A DNA stretch of 64,000 nucleotides from Paguma larvata (taxonomy: Eukaryota > Chordata > Mammalia > Carnivora > Viverridae), in assembly GCA_030068075.1 (NCBI GenBank), contig CM057827.1:73050500-73114499 (forward strand). Reading direction: 5' to 3'. Made by a program: the position numbers and the translations under genes. Below the pieces are notes generated by a model. It had not been told where the DNA came from. It did no database searches and saw only the letters and a list, made by a program, of their open reading frames with translations. The stretch's first letter is position 1. Every line of letters starts with the position of its first letter. Of the stretch, positions 23,242-35,640 are shown piece by piece.

Positions 23242-24416
23242 TCTGTGTATTTATAGGAATAGGAAGGCAAGGACCATTCATTTGACTGTGGAACAATGGT
23301 AACTTGGTAACCAATAATGACTTTTTAAGAAAAAGAGAGGACCAGTAGTGGGCAGCAGTTGGAATCAACCTGTTCTACTGAGCTAACAGACCTACTTGGC
23401 CAGCTTTCAGCTAAATTACACAAATGAGTTACAAAGCCATCAGGATTTGCTTTTTTTCTCTGTCTCTACACACATGCATACACGTGCGCACACACAATGT
23501 GCATGTGCACATGATAGTTCAGAAATAGAACATTGGCCTTCTTCTAGTTAAGAGAGCAACAAAATACTTCCCTGACTCATGGTCTTTGCTTTCATCCTTC
23601 AAGTTCACTCTTTATCTCCAGTGCCCAGCGCAGTCTGAAGAAAATAGTATTTTGTAAGTATCTGTCAAAAATTATTACCTACACTGTTACAGAGAATATA
23701 GATAGACAATAGATTAATATTACCTTTCACTTCATTTGAACTTAAAAAAAACCTGTGAGATGAAATTTTAGGAAATGAAATGTACGAGAAAGGTTCTAAC
23801 TGACCTGAGACTACCAGAGCATTGGCCCAGACTTGAGAGGAATTATGCTTCCTATATTCCAAAGGAAGCAATGTGAGATGGAATATTCTGGGTGGTAGAA
23901 CATGTTCCATCATAAACCCAGAGGTTTCCTGTCTGATTGCTAAAGATGGTTATGGTCCCACAGCTCTGGATGTTGAAGCAGGAGAGATTGGGTTGAAAAT
24001 TCTAGATTCAGTGTCACAACAAAGTTGCTGAGTGGCTATAGTGGAGGTTTGTTTGTTTTTGTGAGTTTTATTTTCTTTATATGAAAAGGGAGTAGGAGCA
24101 TATGATTTTTAATCACTTTTTATTATAAAATGCTTACTTCTATTTCAAGTACAGGACAAGTATGCATGATGTAAAGACTTTGATAGATCTAGAGGTGATA
24201 TTTTAGTTACGTTTATGTCTCAGATAAAACATCAGTTGGATAGATTTTTGCTCATACATGAAGCCAAAAGATCCAAGTCAACTACCTTTCAGGGCAATTC
24301 TGCAACTTTGAGGTCTGACAAAGCTGCCCTAGAGAACAAGAAGGGGTGAAAAATGATTGTGTGTCATCACTATTTCGTGCTTGACTTAATTGACAATGGG
24401 TGAAAAAATATTTTTT
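23242..24416. other. Intergenic, nothing recognised
   Basis: Ordinary intergenic DNA with a short purine/pyrimidine-alternating tract (ACACACATGCATACACGTGC) at about 23468-23490. Confidence 0.5.
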
Positions 24417-24633
24417 TTAAAGTTTATTTATTTTGAGAGAGAGAGAGAGAAAGTCCATGCATGTGCTCAAGAGGAGGGGAGGGGTTGAGAGAGAGAGAGA
24501 GATTCTAAGCAGTCTCCATGCTGCCCCGCACAGTTCCCCGACATGGTGCTTGATCCCACAAGCTGGGAGAACATGACCTGAACCGAAATCAAGAATTGGA
24601 TGCTTACCCCTTGAGCCACCCAAGTGCTGCCCC
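24417..24633 (-). mobile_element. CAN-SINE, antisense
   Basis: AGTTTATTTATTTTGAGAGA start and the reverse-complement tRNA head at the right edge (GAGCCACCCAAGTGC). Confidence 0.9.
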
Positions 24634-25184
24634 CAAAAGATATTTCTAACAAGACTGTATTGTTACCCTCCTTTTATTATTTGGCTCCTCTGTACAGAGA
24701 ACGGCATGAGGCTTTGGTCATGAGGCTTTGGTCAGTGGCAGAGTGTTTCTCCAGATAGTTTTGAAAGTGCTGTATTGGGCATAGTGCATATATGAACACA
24801 GTGCTGCTGAAGTTATCTCACATATTCAGGATGCTTGGACTGAATTAATTGATGAGCCAAAGAAAATAAACTACTCTCTCATCTTCATTATATTTTAGAA
24901 AGTGGATAGACCCAATCTAGGACAGCCAGGTCTTGAGCTATAATGTGTAAGATGAGAGAAAGATGTTTCTCTGATATTTTACTTTTTTCCCATGGCAGGT
25001 CTAAGAAGGCACATGGTATAAAGGATTATTGGTCTGCTCTCATAACAGCACATCCATCTGCTTCATTTGGTTTGGACATATTGTCACACCTGTCTCATCT
25101 TTGCAAAACCCTTGAAAATGACAACTTCTCATTTACAAGGAGTAATAGGCAGCTAACATACTAGATAAGCAAACAACTTTAAGT

Positions 25185-25390
25185 AATGAGCCTTGGGTTT
25201 GAATTACAAATCATACTTTACCAACTGTGGAAGCTTTGTCAAATCAATTGTATAAACTATTTCCCAGTTTGTTCATCTATAAAATGAGTGTAGTAACACT
25301 TTCACCAAATGGTTGGATGAGATAACCTGTGGAAGAACCTTGTCTAAGTCCTGACACAAAAATGCTTAGGAATTGTTATCTCTATAATAT
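25185..25390 (+). mobile_element. MIR element
   Basis: Diverged MIR, with a GTTCATCTATAAAATGAG core-side motif and the GGTTGGATGAGATAA region. The long LTR at 25402 begins just after it. Confidence 0.7.
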
Positions 25391-25401
25391 GTACCTGAAG
25401 C

Positions 25402-26680
25402 TGTTGGGAGCCGTTTTGGGCTCACAGGTTGAGTCTCTCTGTGTGGAAAAGGTTGAAGCAAAGCTCCCGCCAGCCAAACTGGCACCTAATCTTACCCCCT
25501 TCTAAATAATCTTTCAGGCCTGGATTTCTTGAACTGGTCTCGTTGGCCTAAGGGATATAATGCTCTTTGGTTTTAAGGCATATGGAAAAGGGGACCTGGT
25601 TTTGATGGATAAAATCTGAATGAGAGTGACCTGGCCAGAGGTAACCTCAAGGTTGCCTCTTGGGGATAGGTTACACAAATTGATCATACAGAATAGCAGT
25701 TATGAGTTGGCTAGAAATTAGCAGAGATTAGGCCCCAAGACTCCTTGAACCAAACTAGATTTTCCCTGCAGGAATAGCATTGTGTTAATCATCCCCTCAG
25801 CCCCACCATAAAACCTCAAGGCACATCTCTGTAAAGCTTCTCTCAGTATTTGGTTAACAGACTGATAGGAGAGATTGTAAAGAGACTTAGGACCTTTTCT
25901 GGAGGTTGGCTTAGCCCAAAAGTTAGAAGCACTGTTTACAGATAAGGTACAAACAATAGCCAAGTAAAAGTAGCTACACATACTTCACTGATCAACCACA
26001 GATATTGAGTACCTTCCTGAGGTTAACATTTCATGAATCCTTTTGCTATTCCCATCCTCACGCTCCTTTATAATAAAAAGGCAATAACAAAATACTTTTA
26101 CAGAAACTGCTGTTTGTCTAAAGAACAGATAAAATGAGCACTTACGATATAGGCTCACTCACAAAGGAAAAGAACTTAGACAAATATTAGAGATCATGTC
26201 TCTACCAAGCAAATAATACTTCCTACATTATGGTTAAAGATTATGGATAGAAAGTCTCCTAATCTATCTATAGATGGTGAACATAGGTCTTAAGGCAACA
26301 ATGTATGCCCCCTCTGTTTACCAAGGGCTACGACAATACTGCTCTCTTCCTAAAAACTTTATCTTGTTATTTGCTCTGCCTCAAAAACAATGTGTAACTT
26401 TGGAACAGAGTCATAAAAATGGTTACTGCCTAATCTAAGCCTGAGGGATTCACAAATATGGCAACCTAAGAAAAATTGTTAAAAATACCTTGTCTCTGAT
26501 GTAATGTCACTCGCTACCTTTAAAAATAAAGACACTGAGACTAGGAGGTCAGAGATGCCAGAATTGCCAGGGCTGCCTGCTTGGTCATCAGATTCCATTT
26601 CTCATGGCTCTTTCACTTCATTTCGCCTGACCGTCCGTCCTTCGTGGACCCCTAGATTCGCCGGAACAAGGACCCTGGCA
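25402..26680 (+). mobile_element. Endogenous retrovirus LTR, probably solo
   Basis: Starts TGTTGGGAGCCG and ends CCCTGGCA. A TATA/poly-A-like AAAAATAAAG lies at 26522-26531, followed by a C-rich U5-like end. No primer-binding site or retroviral gene follows, so a solo LTR is likeliest. The flanks show no clear 6-bp duplication, so the right edge is uncertain. The family is probably class II by its TGTTGGG start. Confidence 0.65.
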
Positions 26681-27656
26681 TTAGGCAAAGTAAAAGGCAC
26701 ACTTATTTAGGAAATAGTACCTTTTCTAGCTTTTCTAACTCTTTTATGTGTTATTTTCTCCTCCAAGCACTACCTGTTTCCTTTCAAGGGGACAAACGGG
26801 GATTCCAAACCTGAAGTTTTCTCTTACAGTGTCTGATCTTCCTGGAGAGGAGAGGTGGTCTCTTCCATAATAGCCATTAAGGAGTGAAAATGTAGAAATA
26901 CACTCTCTTGGTGCGATGTCTTGCTGTTTGCCAGAGGGTGGAGGGATTATAACTAGGCCTCCAGGGAGTGGGCCCTGCTCCATGAGAATCACCTTTCCAC
27001 TTCTAGAAGAAGAATGGTATCAGGAGACTGTTTTGTGCTAGTTCTTCTCTTCCCCTGGGTCCTACTTTCTCTGGAGACACTATGTCTTCCACCTTTGTTT
27101 TCCAGTAGAGTAGAAAATATTATCTTTTCCAGCCACAAACTTCTCAGGTATGATATGAGGTCTGGTCAATCTCCAAACCTACTTGGAGCACCTGCCAGCT
27201 GCTTAAGGGAAAGTTTATCAAAGTAACAGGGTGTGGTGGCTGCCTGAAGGAAACCACTCACTGGGCCTCTGCTGAGTGTTGTCAGTCATGGGATTTAGGA
27301 ACAGAGCCTCTTGTGATTTTCCAGAAATGAGAGATGGGGGAAAGTGTGATGAGATCTCAGGCATTGAAGGCTGTGCAGTTACAGCAAGAATCAATCCTCT
27401 TGGCTCCTACCTGGTTTCTTCATAGATCTTTTCCTTTCTTGTTTATGGTTGGGCTCTGTGAGCCTCAAGCAGCTGAATCTCAGGGCAGAGTTCCCAGGTC
27501 CAAGAGAGGCCAGAGCAGGGCAGTTCATAGCTACAGTCCAGCAGTTGCACCTAGGGGTTGGGCTCTATGCCTTCCTCACTTCTGATGGGGTGCCGGTCTT
27601 TTAGCCCAACTCATATTCTCTGCCTGTTTCCAACCATTGAAGGAGTTTCATCTTAC
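26681..27656. other. Intergenic, nothing recognised
   Basis: Roughly 1 kb with no convincing gene or repeat. Confidence 0.5.
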
Positions 27657-27882
27657 AGACTTATTAGGGGCGCATGGGTGGCTAAGTCAGTTAAGTATCT
27701 GACTTTTACTCAGGTCATGATCTTGTGGTCCATGGGTTCGAGTCCTGTGGTGGTCTTTGTGCTGACAGTTCAGAACCTGGAACCTGCTTCACGTCTGTGT
27801 CTCCTTCTCTCTCTGCCCCTCTCCTGCTTGCACTCTATCTCTCTATCTCGAAATAAATAAACATTAAAAAAAGACTTATTAG
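27657..27882 (+). mobile_element. CAN-SINE with 11-bp target duplication
   Basis: SINE body 27668-27871 between AGACTTATTAG at 27657-27667 and 27872-27882. Confidence 0.95.
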
Positions 27883-29259
27883 TTCATTTCACTTCCTTGT
27901 TAGCACAGCTTTGATGATTCCCTCAGTCCACAACACAGGATTCCAAACTGGCAAACCAGAACAGCTGCTGTTCAGCTCAAACCCATCATCATTATTACTA
28001 TTATTGTTGTTATTTTCCTTTTCCTCCCCATTTACTACAGATGTTCTTGTGTCATGGCCACATCAAACTACTTAGGCATGCAATGGAAGATCATACATTT
28101 TCCTGGAGTGAATAATTTTACCCTCTGAAAAGTGGTTAAGAACACTGCATTAATGACTGGCAGTAGGGCAGTTAAGCCCCCTGTATTTACTCATGCAGAG
28201 GAAGAGAGCTAATTTAGTGAAATGTGCCCTTTATATTCCTTTTATTTTTTTTAGCCCCTCCTCTCATTGTTCCCCTCAGCCCAGATATCTTCTCAAAAAT
28301 TCTCGGAGGTGGTATTAGTACAGTGTAACAGAGGTCATTGGTTTCTTGTCCATATTGTCTCCATATTTTCCCCGATTTTTTTTCACTTCAGCATAACTAC
28401 CAACATCTGCATTTATTTCCGAAAGTGTTTTTTTTTTCTCTCTCCTGACTGGGAAACCTGCTTTGCCTGCCCATTCTTTATTCTTCGAGACCAGAAGTTT
28501 TCTAGTTAATGACCTCTGCACTCACCAGAAGCTCTCAGCTATGGACAGATGAGAGCTGGGGTATCAATATTCCTGCTTCCTCACCCCTACAGTGAATAAC
28601 TCTGGGATGTCTACCTGACTACTCTGGGGTTCTCCAGAGGGATTAGCACCAGTTACCCACAGTGATAGCTGGCTTGACCATGTACCTTTGGTTGGAATAC
28701 TTCCCTTTCTTGTTTCACTTTTCCCTGTCAATGTCTCCTTCATTACCCAAATGAGCGACTTGCACTAGAATATTTGTCTCAGCGTATATTTCTGGAGAGA
28801 CCAACAAAGACGTAGGGGCAGGTACATTATAGCCCTACTACTATTTGTACTGTTCAGATGAGCAAATTTGTTTCAAGTTCCAAGAAACCTGTCAAACATT
28901 TTTTCCAATTAAACTTTTGACATCTTAAAGATTGTCAGATGGGTGCTAATTTTTTATGTTTTTTTTAAAACTGTTATGTACTTTGGAAAGGTGACTTGTA
29001 AATTTTATGATTCAAAAACATCAAAATTTTACTCTTCGAATTCATCTATAAATATGTAATCTACACTTATTCTCCATATTACTTACTCTACAACTTTTTT
29101 GGAGAAAGAGCAAAACATTTTTGCTTTACTTAATTCTGTCATCTTCTTTTCACTGGTCATAATAACTGGACAAGATTCGTTTGTGGGTATGTTTTCTGTT
29201 TCCTTTTACACTAATTATGAAACTAAACTAGCACAACCACTCAGTGTTCACCAGTAAGC
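27883..29259. other. Intergenic, nothing recognised
   Basis: AT-rich DNA, with a short (ATT)n-like tract at about 27988-28010. No gene signature. Confidence 0.5.
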
Positions 29260-29730
29260 TTTGGTAAAAATTGAATACTTTTTTGAGTTATAGAAGTTGT
29301 TTATATATTTTGGGTTTTAACCTCTTGTCTAATATGTGGTTTGCAAATACTTTGCCAATTTTTAGTTTGCCTTTTCATTTTGTTTGTGTTTTTTGCTGTG
29401 CAGAATTTTTAGTTTGATGTAGTCCCACTTGGTTTTTGCTTTTGTTGCATATACTTTTGGTGTCATATCCAAAAAATCATTGCTCAGAAGAGAAACTTTT
29501 CCCCTCTGGTTAAGAAGTTTTACCCTTATGGTTAATTCTAGGAATTTTCCAGTTTTAGGTCTTATATCTAAGTCTTTAATCCATTTGAGTTGATTTTTGT
29601 GTATGGTGTGAGCTATAGTTCCAATTTCATTCTTTTGCATGTGGATATCTAGTTTTCTCATACCATTTATTGACACCATCCTATCCCTTTTGGTATTCCT
29701 TGTTCTGTTGCCAAAGATTAGTTGTTATTA
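29260..29730 (-). mobile_element. LINE-1 ORF2 fragment, antisense
   Basis: The minus strand reads as an ORF2 C-terminal-half remnant (KNQLKWIKDLDIRPKTGK and neighbours) with stops. Confidence 0.8.
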
Positions 29731-29973
29731 TATGTGTCTTCTTTCAACTTTGTAAACTTACTGCATATTTTGAAGCTTGTTACCAAGCTGGATCATGCTA
29801 ATTGTTTATTTTCTCATCTGCTGGCTGAGCTGGAGAGCAGCATGCTTTACTTGCTTTCCCAAAGTAGTAACTTATACAGTCAAAACAGAAGATGTGTTCC
29901 CATCCTCCTTGGCACAGGGTTTCCTTCAGAGTATTACTACAATCTGAATCTTCCAGATTCTTATCCAATTGAT

Positions 29974-30487
29974 TGTATTAGTTTCTTATTGATGCTTTAA
30001 CAAATGCCACAAATTTAGTGGCTAAAAACAATGCAACCGTATTACCTTTGAGTTCTGGAAGACAGAATCTGAAATAGGTCTACTGGACTAAATTCAAGAT
30101 GTTAGCAAGACAGTGTTCCTTATGGAGACTGTGAGGGAGAATCAATTACTTTGCCTTTTTTTTTGTCCTCTAGATGTCTCTTGCATTACTTGGTTCATGG
30201 ATCCATTTTCCATCTTCAAAGACATGTTCAAATCTCTTTTGTACTCTACCCCCTACTTCCATTGTCACATTTCCCTTTTTGACTCTTTTCTCTTGCCTAC
30301 TTCTTACCCTTATAAGGACCTCTGCAATTAGATTTTCCACCCAGATAACCCAGGACAGTCTTTGCTTCTCAAGATCCTTAATTCAGTTATATTTTCAAAG
30401 TCCCTTTAGTTATGCAAGGTAACATATTCACAAGTTTAGAGAGTAGAGCATGAATATCTTTGGAGTATCATTATTCTGCCTACTACA
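29974..30487 (+). mobile_element. Old LTR, ERVL/MLT2-like
   Basis: Begins TGTATTAGTTTCTTATTGAT and ends CCTACTACA, with AACAAATGCCACAAATTTAG near the start, which recalls ancient ERVL-type LTRs. Heavily diverged; the family name rests on memory. Confidence 0.5.
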
Positions 30488-31480
30488 CTGGTCCCAGGAA
30501 GTGCAGATATAGACTCAGTTTCTATAATCTGCCCAATCCATGGCAAGCTCAGGTAAGGCTGGCTTCAGGAGAGGACTCTGGCTTATCTTTCCTGGCATTA
30601 TCATGCCTTCCCAGCCAAACTCCCCAGAAAGCCGTGTGATGGGCATACGAAGATCCAGAGTAAGCTGGAGGGCTTCAAAAATTGTCCCAGTGTGTCTTGG
30701 ATAGGATTTTGCCATATTCATTTTCAGAGAAGCTATCAGGGGAAAAAAAGTTACTATGTTCTCTGTAGGTAGCAAAGAGATCAAGCTGGGTGAGACTCTC
30801 AGCCTTTTCTCTTCTCTCTCAATTTGTAAATTGACATTTCCTAATCTCCCTGCTTTCCTGTTCCCCATGAATTTATTGCCATGGCTTAACTCTCTGGATT
30901 TAATTCTGAGAAGATTAATGAATGACATATATTCTGACATTATAAATACAATTTTTATCACAAAGAATTAAGTGAACAGTATAGTTATTGAGGTTTCATA
31001 ATGGGTGAGTAAACATAAGATGTGTCAGTTCTTTAAACTAGGAATCATAGAGCCAAATTTACTATATTTTATTCTTAATAAAATAATATACTTAATTATA
31101 ACTTGAAATTCCTTTTGATACACTCGGTACTAATGCAAGTATTTAGGAAAAGCAAAAAGTGAGATGAAGAAAAAAATCAAGTATACTTTTACTAGAGAGA
31201 CAGGATATCATTTGTATATATCTTCTAATATTTAGTTTTCCCCAGGATTAGATTTTTTCTTCCCTTCTTTTTTTCCCACAGAGGATTAACACTGTGTTTT
31301 CAATATTATACACTGTTTACTTAAAATTCTTATTAGCCATTTGTAAGTCCTAAACATTAAGTAAGCATTTTAAATGGTTTTAAATTTTGAGCACTGAGAA
31401 TATTTTCCACATTTATATTGTTTATAACTTGGTTATGACAAAATGGCAGTATGTGAGGGTATGTGTTTTGCCTAATAACA
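30488..31480. other. Intergenic, nothing recognised
   Basis: No gene. An open stretch of 148 codons on the minus strand at 30515-30961 shows no recognised domain. Confidence 0.5.
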
Positions 31481-31660
31481 CTTGAGTTTAGATTCACCCG
31501 CTTTATCGTTAGTTTGCTTTTGGATAATCATATCCTTATGCACACCTTAGTCTCCTCTCCGTAAAATGAGTATAAAAGTGCTTCCTTCATGAGGACTAAA
31601 AATGATAATGCCTATAAACTGTTTAGTAGAGGTTCACATATAATCAGTTATCATAAGGAA
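31481..31660 (+). mobile_element. Probable MIR element
   Basis: Diverged, with CTCCTCTCCGTAAAATGAG and AAAATGATAATGCC as in MIR cores. Confidence 0.5.
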
Positions 31661-31683
31661 GCAGCAGAGATGGATGGAACTCA

Positions 31684-31885
31684 AGTGCGGGGGTTCAAAT
31701 CCTGGCTCTAAACTCACACTCTCGACCAACCCACTGAAACAACTTGCCCTCCTTTCCTCATGTGTAAAATGGAAGTAACAACAGTGACCACCTCATAATG
31801 TTATTGTGAGGTTTAACTGAGCTAATGCCTAGGACAGTGCCAGACACATAGCAAGTACCCAAGGAATGTTAGCTGTTACTGTGCT
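31684..31885 (+). mobile_element. MIR element
   Basis: Clear MIR: GGGGGTTCAAATCCTGGCTC, CCTCATGTGTAAAATGGA, TGTTATTGTGAGG and GTGCCAGACACATAGCAAG. Confidence 0.88.
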
Positions 31886-31889
31886 TAAA

Positions 31890-32133
31890 ACTGTCGTTTA
31901 TTATTTTTAATTTTTTTAACGCTTATCTATTATTGAGAGACAAGCAGAGCATGAGCATGGAAAGGGCAGAGAGAGGGGGAGACACAGAATCTGAAGCAGT
32001 CTCCAGGCTCAGAGCTGTCAGCACAGAGCCCGTCGTGGGTCTCAAACTCACCAACCGTGAGATCATGACCTGAGCTGAAGTCGGATGCTTAACCGACTGA
32101 GCCACCCAGGCACCCCAAGACTGTCGTTTATTA
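31890..32133 (-). mobile_element. CAN-SINE, antisense, with 14-bp target duplication
   Basis: SINE 31904-32119 between ACTGTCGTTTATTA at 31890-31903 and 32120-32133. The reverse-complement head ends GAGCCACCCAGGCACCCC. Confidence 0.95.
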
Positions 32134-32795
32134 AGAGTTGTTTCTTCCATTAATTGTGTCTTCTTCAATTTCCTTCATAAGTTTTCTATAGTTTTCAACA
32201 TACATATCTTTTACATCTTTGGTTAGGTTTATTCCTAGGTGTTTTATGGTTCTTGGTGCAATTGTAAGTGGGATTGATGTCTTGATTTCTCTTTTTGTTT
32301 CTTCCTTATTGGTATATAGAAATGCAACAATTTACATACATTGATTTTTTACTCTGCGACTTTGCTGAATTCATGTATCAGTTCTGGTAGACTTTTGATG
32401 GAGTCTTTTGTGTTTTCCATGTAGAGTATCATGTTGTCTGTGAAATTGAAAGTTTGACTTCTTTGCCAATTTGGATGCCTTTTGTTTCATTTTGTTATCT
32501 GATTGCGGATGCTAAGAGTTCCAACCGTATGGTAAACAACAGTGGTGATGTTGGAAATCCCTGTCATGTTCCTGATCTCAGGGGAAATCTCTCATTTTTT
32601 CCCGTTGAGGATGATATTAGCTGTGGACTTTTCATATATGGCTTTTATTATGCTTAGGTATGTTCCTTCTATCCCAACTTTCTTGAGGGTTTTTATTAAG
32701 AAAGGATGCTGTATTTGTCAAATGTTTTTCTGCATCCATCGACACGATCATATGGTTCTTATTCTTTAATTAATGTGATGTATCACATTGATTTC
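32134..32795 (-). mobile_element. LINE-1, inverted 5' part (reverse-transcriptase region)
   Basis: Antisense ORF2 reverse-transcriptase sequence joined at about 32796 to sense-oriented downstream ORF2 sequence. It forms one element with the following entry. Confidence 0.85.
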
Positions 32796-35640
32796 TTACA
32801 CCACACACAGAAATAAACTCAATATGGATGAAAGACCTAAATGTGAGACAGGAGACCATCAAAACCCTAGAGGAGAAAGCAGGCAAAAGCCTCTTTAACC
32901 CCAGTTGCAGCAATTTCTTGCTCAACACATCTCCAAAGGCAAGGGAATTAAGACAAAAATGATTAATTGGAACCTTATCAAGATAATAGCTTCTGCCCTG
33001 CAAAGGAAACAATTAGCAAAACTAAAAGGCAAGTGATGGAATGGGAAAAGATATTTGCAAATGATATATCAGATAAATGGTTAGTATCCAAAATCTTTAA
33101 AGAACTTACCAAACTCAACACCAGAAAAACAAAGAATCCAGTGAAGAAATGGGCAAAAGACACGAATAGACACTTTTCCAAAGAAGACATTCAGATGCCC
33201 AACGGACACATGAAAAGATGCTCAATATCACTCAGCCTCAGGGAAATACAAATCAAAACCACACTGAGACAGAGTGGCTGAAATTAACAACTCAGGAAAC
33301 AACAGATGCTGGCGAGGATGTAGAAAAATGGGAACCTTCTTCAACTGTTGTGGGCATGCAAACTGGTGCAACTGCTCTGGTCTACAGTGTGGAGGTTCCT
33401 CAAAAAATTAAAAATAGAGTTTCCCTAGGACCCAACAATAGCACTAGTAGGAATTTATCCAAAGGATATAGGAGTGCTGATTCATAGGGGTACATGTACC
33501 CCAATGTTTATTGCAGTGCTTTCCACAATAGACCAATTATGGAAAGAGCCTAAATGTCCATAAACTGATGAATGGATAAAGAAGATGTGGTTTATATATA
33601 CAATGGAATTCTACTTGGCAATGAGAAAGAATGAAATCATGCCATTTAGCATGTAACTGGTGGGTATTATGCTAAATGAAATAACTTAGTCAGAGAAAGA
33701 CAGATATCATATGTTTTCACTCTTATGTGGAACTCGAGACAATTAACAGAAGACCATGGTCAGAGAGGAAGAGGAAAAAATAGTTACAAACAGAGAGGGA
33801 GGGAGGCAAACCATAACAGATTCTTTTTGTAAAGATAAAATTGTATTTATTTGTACTTAATTCTATAAAACAGCAGCCAAACTGTCTCTATTATCATGAT
33901 ACATTAAAATATAAAACCACTTTCTACAAATACTGGATTAATGAAGAATTTAGGAGTTGTAGTTAAACCAGCACAGGGGACAGAGGAAATCAGTGACACA
34001 CATTATAACTTAACCCTCCACCATAACAATTGAGATTGTTAACAAGCCTCACTATCTTGGAAATACAAATAATCCTTCATCACATAGCTTTTTATTTTAC
34101 TTCCTATTCTTGAGGTTCAATTCTGGAGCCTAAAGATACCCAAATTAGTATTATATCTAGTTATCTATGGCCAAAAACATATGTTAGCACGTGGTCCATA
34201 GCAGCCAAACCTACGGAGTCCTCTTTGATTAGACTCCAACCATATCCCCTTGATTGATGGAATAAGCATAATGAAAAACAGAATATCAAGGCAGAGATAC
34301 AGGACCCTAACAGACACATCCTAGAAGTAATAAAGCCACCACCCAAATGAAGACTGATTAATAGACTCCTCATCTCCCATGTTCAGGCTGTATGTTCAGA
34401 GTAATTTGGGCATAAATCCATTATTTGCTGGGCACTAAAATACTTAGTGGTTTGCTGTAGGACACTGTGACATTCCCCAGCCGTTTCTAAGATGGACTGC
34501 CAATCGCTGACAGAATTTTTTTGGAACTAGATCTGGGGCTGCAGGGATTCCTCTCACAGTCGTGAAGCTGACTGTTCCAGGCTTGGGGTCAGCAGGTGTG
34601 ACTGTTCCAGGTCTGGTTGTTCCGAACTGGTTGCTCCAGGTCTGGTTGATCCATACTGAAAGGTTTCCGCAAGTGTTCATCAGGTATCCCTGGTGATAGG
34701 AATAGAAGCCTGGTTATTCTGGAGTTGCAGAGCTGTTTTGAGTCACACTGTTGTTATTCTTTGGTCATTTTTTTTTCTGCCACCTTTTACATTTCATTCA
34801 CTGATTCTGGAACAAGGTCTTGACCAGTTTATAGCTAAGGTTCAGAATGCTGGAAAGTTCTTGGATCTGCTGGAGACTGAGGTATTTCTGTCTCTGAAAT
34901 CATCATTGAATACATATAGCTGGGTCTGAGAGAAGGCGTTTCTGATCCTCTTTTTCTTGCCAGGAGCTGGATCTTCCTTCTTCACTGTGATCTCCTCTGC
35001 AGAAGTGGGTAGCACTTGTACTCTGGGACTGGTGGAAGAATCCAGGTGTCCTGAATAAGCAGATCCATGGAGGAAGGAAAAGGAGAGATGGTCTCCATGT
35101 GAGGTGTCTCAGCATGACATTGGGAAGGATGCATAATTTCTTGAGGCCCCAAAATCTCAGGCATTGAAAACGAGTCCCTAAAATCAGGCGCTTTGGGGCA
35201 AGGTGGACATTGGCGTTGAGCTGGATCCACACTGATGTTGCTAAGTTGAGGGGAGAGAGAGAGAAAAAAGAGGGAGATATGGGCTTATGTGTCTAGGTGG
35301 AAAAACTTAGAGAATCCTGAGGATCTCCAGATGTAATAGTATCGGAAAGACAGGACAAAGTGGTGTCACTACCGAAATAGCAAAGCGCCAACCAACCCAA
35401 TTTAGCAAAAGGTCAAGAGACACTTAAATACAGAGAACAAACTGAGGGTTGGTGGGGTGGGAGTTGGTGAGAGGGGAAAATGGGTGATGGGCATTGAGGA
35501 GGGCACTTGTTGGGATGAGCACTGGGTTTTTTGTATGTAAGTAATGAACCATGGGATTCTACCCCCAAAACCAAGAGCACACTGTATACACTATTTTAGC
35601 CAATTTGACAATAAATTATATTAAAAAATGAATAAAAATA
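32796..35640 (+). mobile_element. LINE-1, sense 3' part, split by the NANOG retrocopy
   Basis: ORF2 C-terminal region and 3' UTR to about 33825. The element resumes at about 35411 (AGAACAAACTGAGGGTTGGT) and ends in an A-rich tail at about 35640. The middle (33826-35410) is the NANOG processed pseudogene. Confidence 0.85.
33826..35410 (-). pseudogene. NANOGP: NANOG processed pseudogene (retrocopy)
   Basis: The minus strand contains an intron-less, decayed copy of the pluripotency homeobox gene NANOG. Recognisable in order: the N terminus (VDPAQ, with the initiator at 35234-35236 reading ATC), ETISPFPSSMDLLIQD at about 35049-35100, the homeodomain start ([20 protein letters not shown], about 34880-34955), the helix 2/3 region ([19 protein letters not shown]), then FQNQ followed by a stop at 34798-34800 where an arginine codon is expected, RWQKK, and the C-terminal tryptophan-repeat start (NLSVWINQTWSNQ). 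The homeobox runs through without introns. About 600 bp of 3' UTR follow, with a polyadenylation signal (TTTATT on the plus strand, 33846-33851) close to a short T run at the left edge, as expected for a minus-strand retrocopy. It sits inside the 3' UTR of a LINE-1. No function is likely. Confidence 0.9.

Noticed and set aside
30515..30961. 148-codon open frame on the minus strand
   Set aside because: No recognised domain and no splice or promoter context; judged chance.
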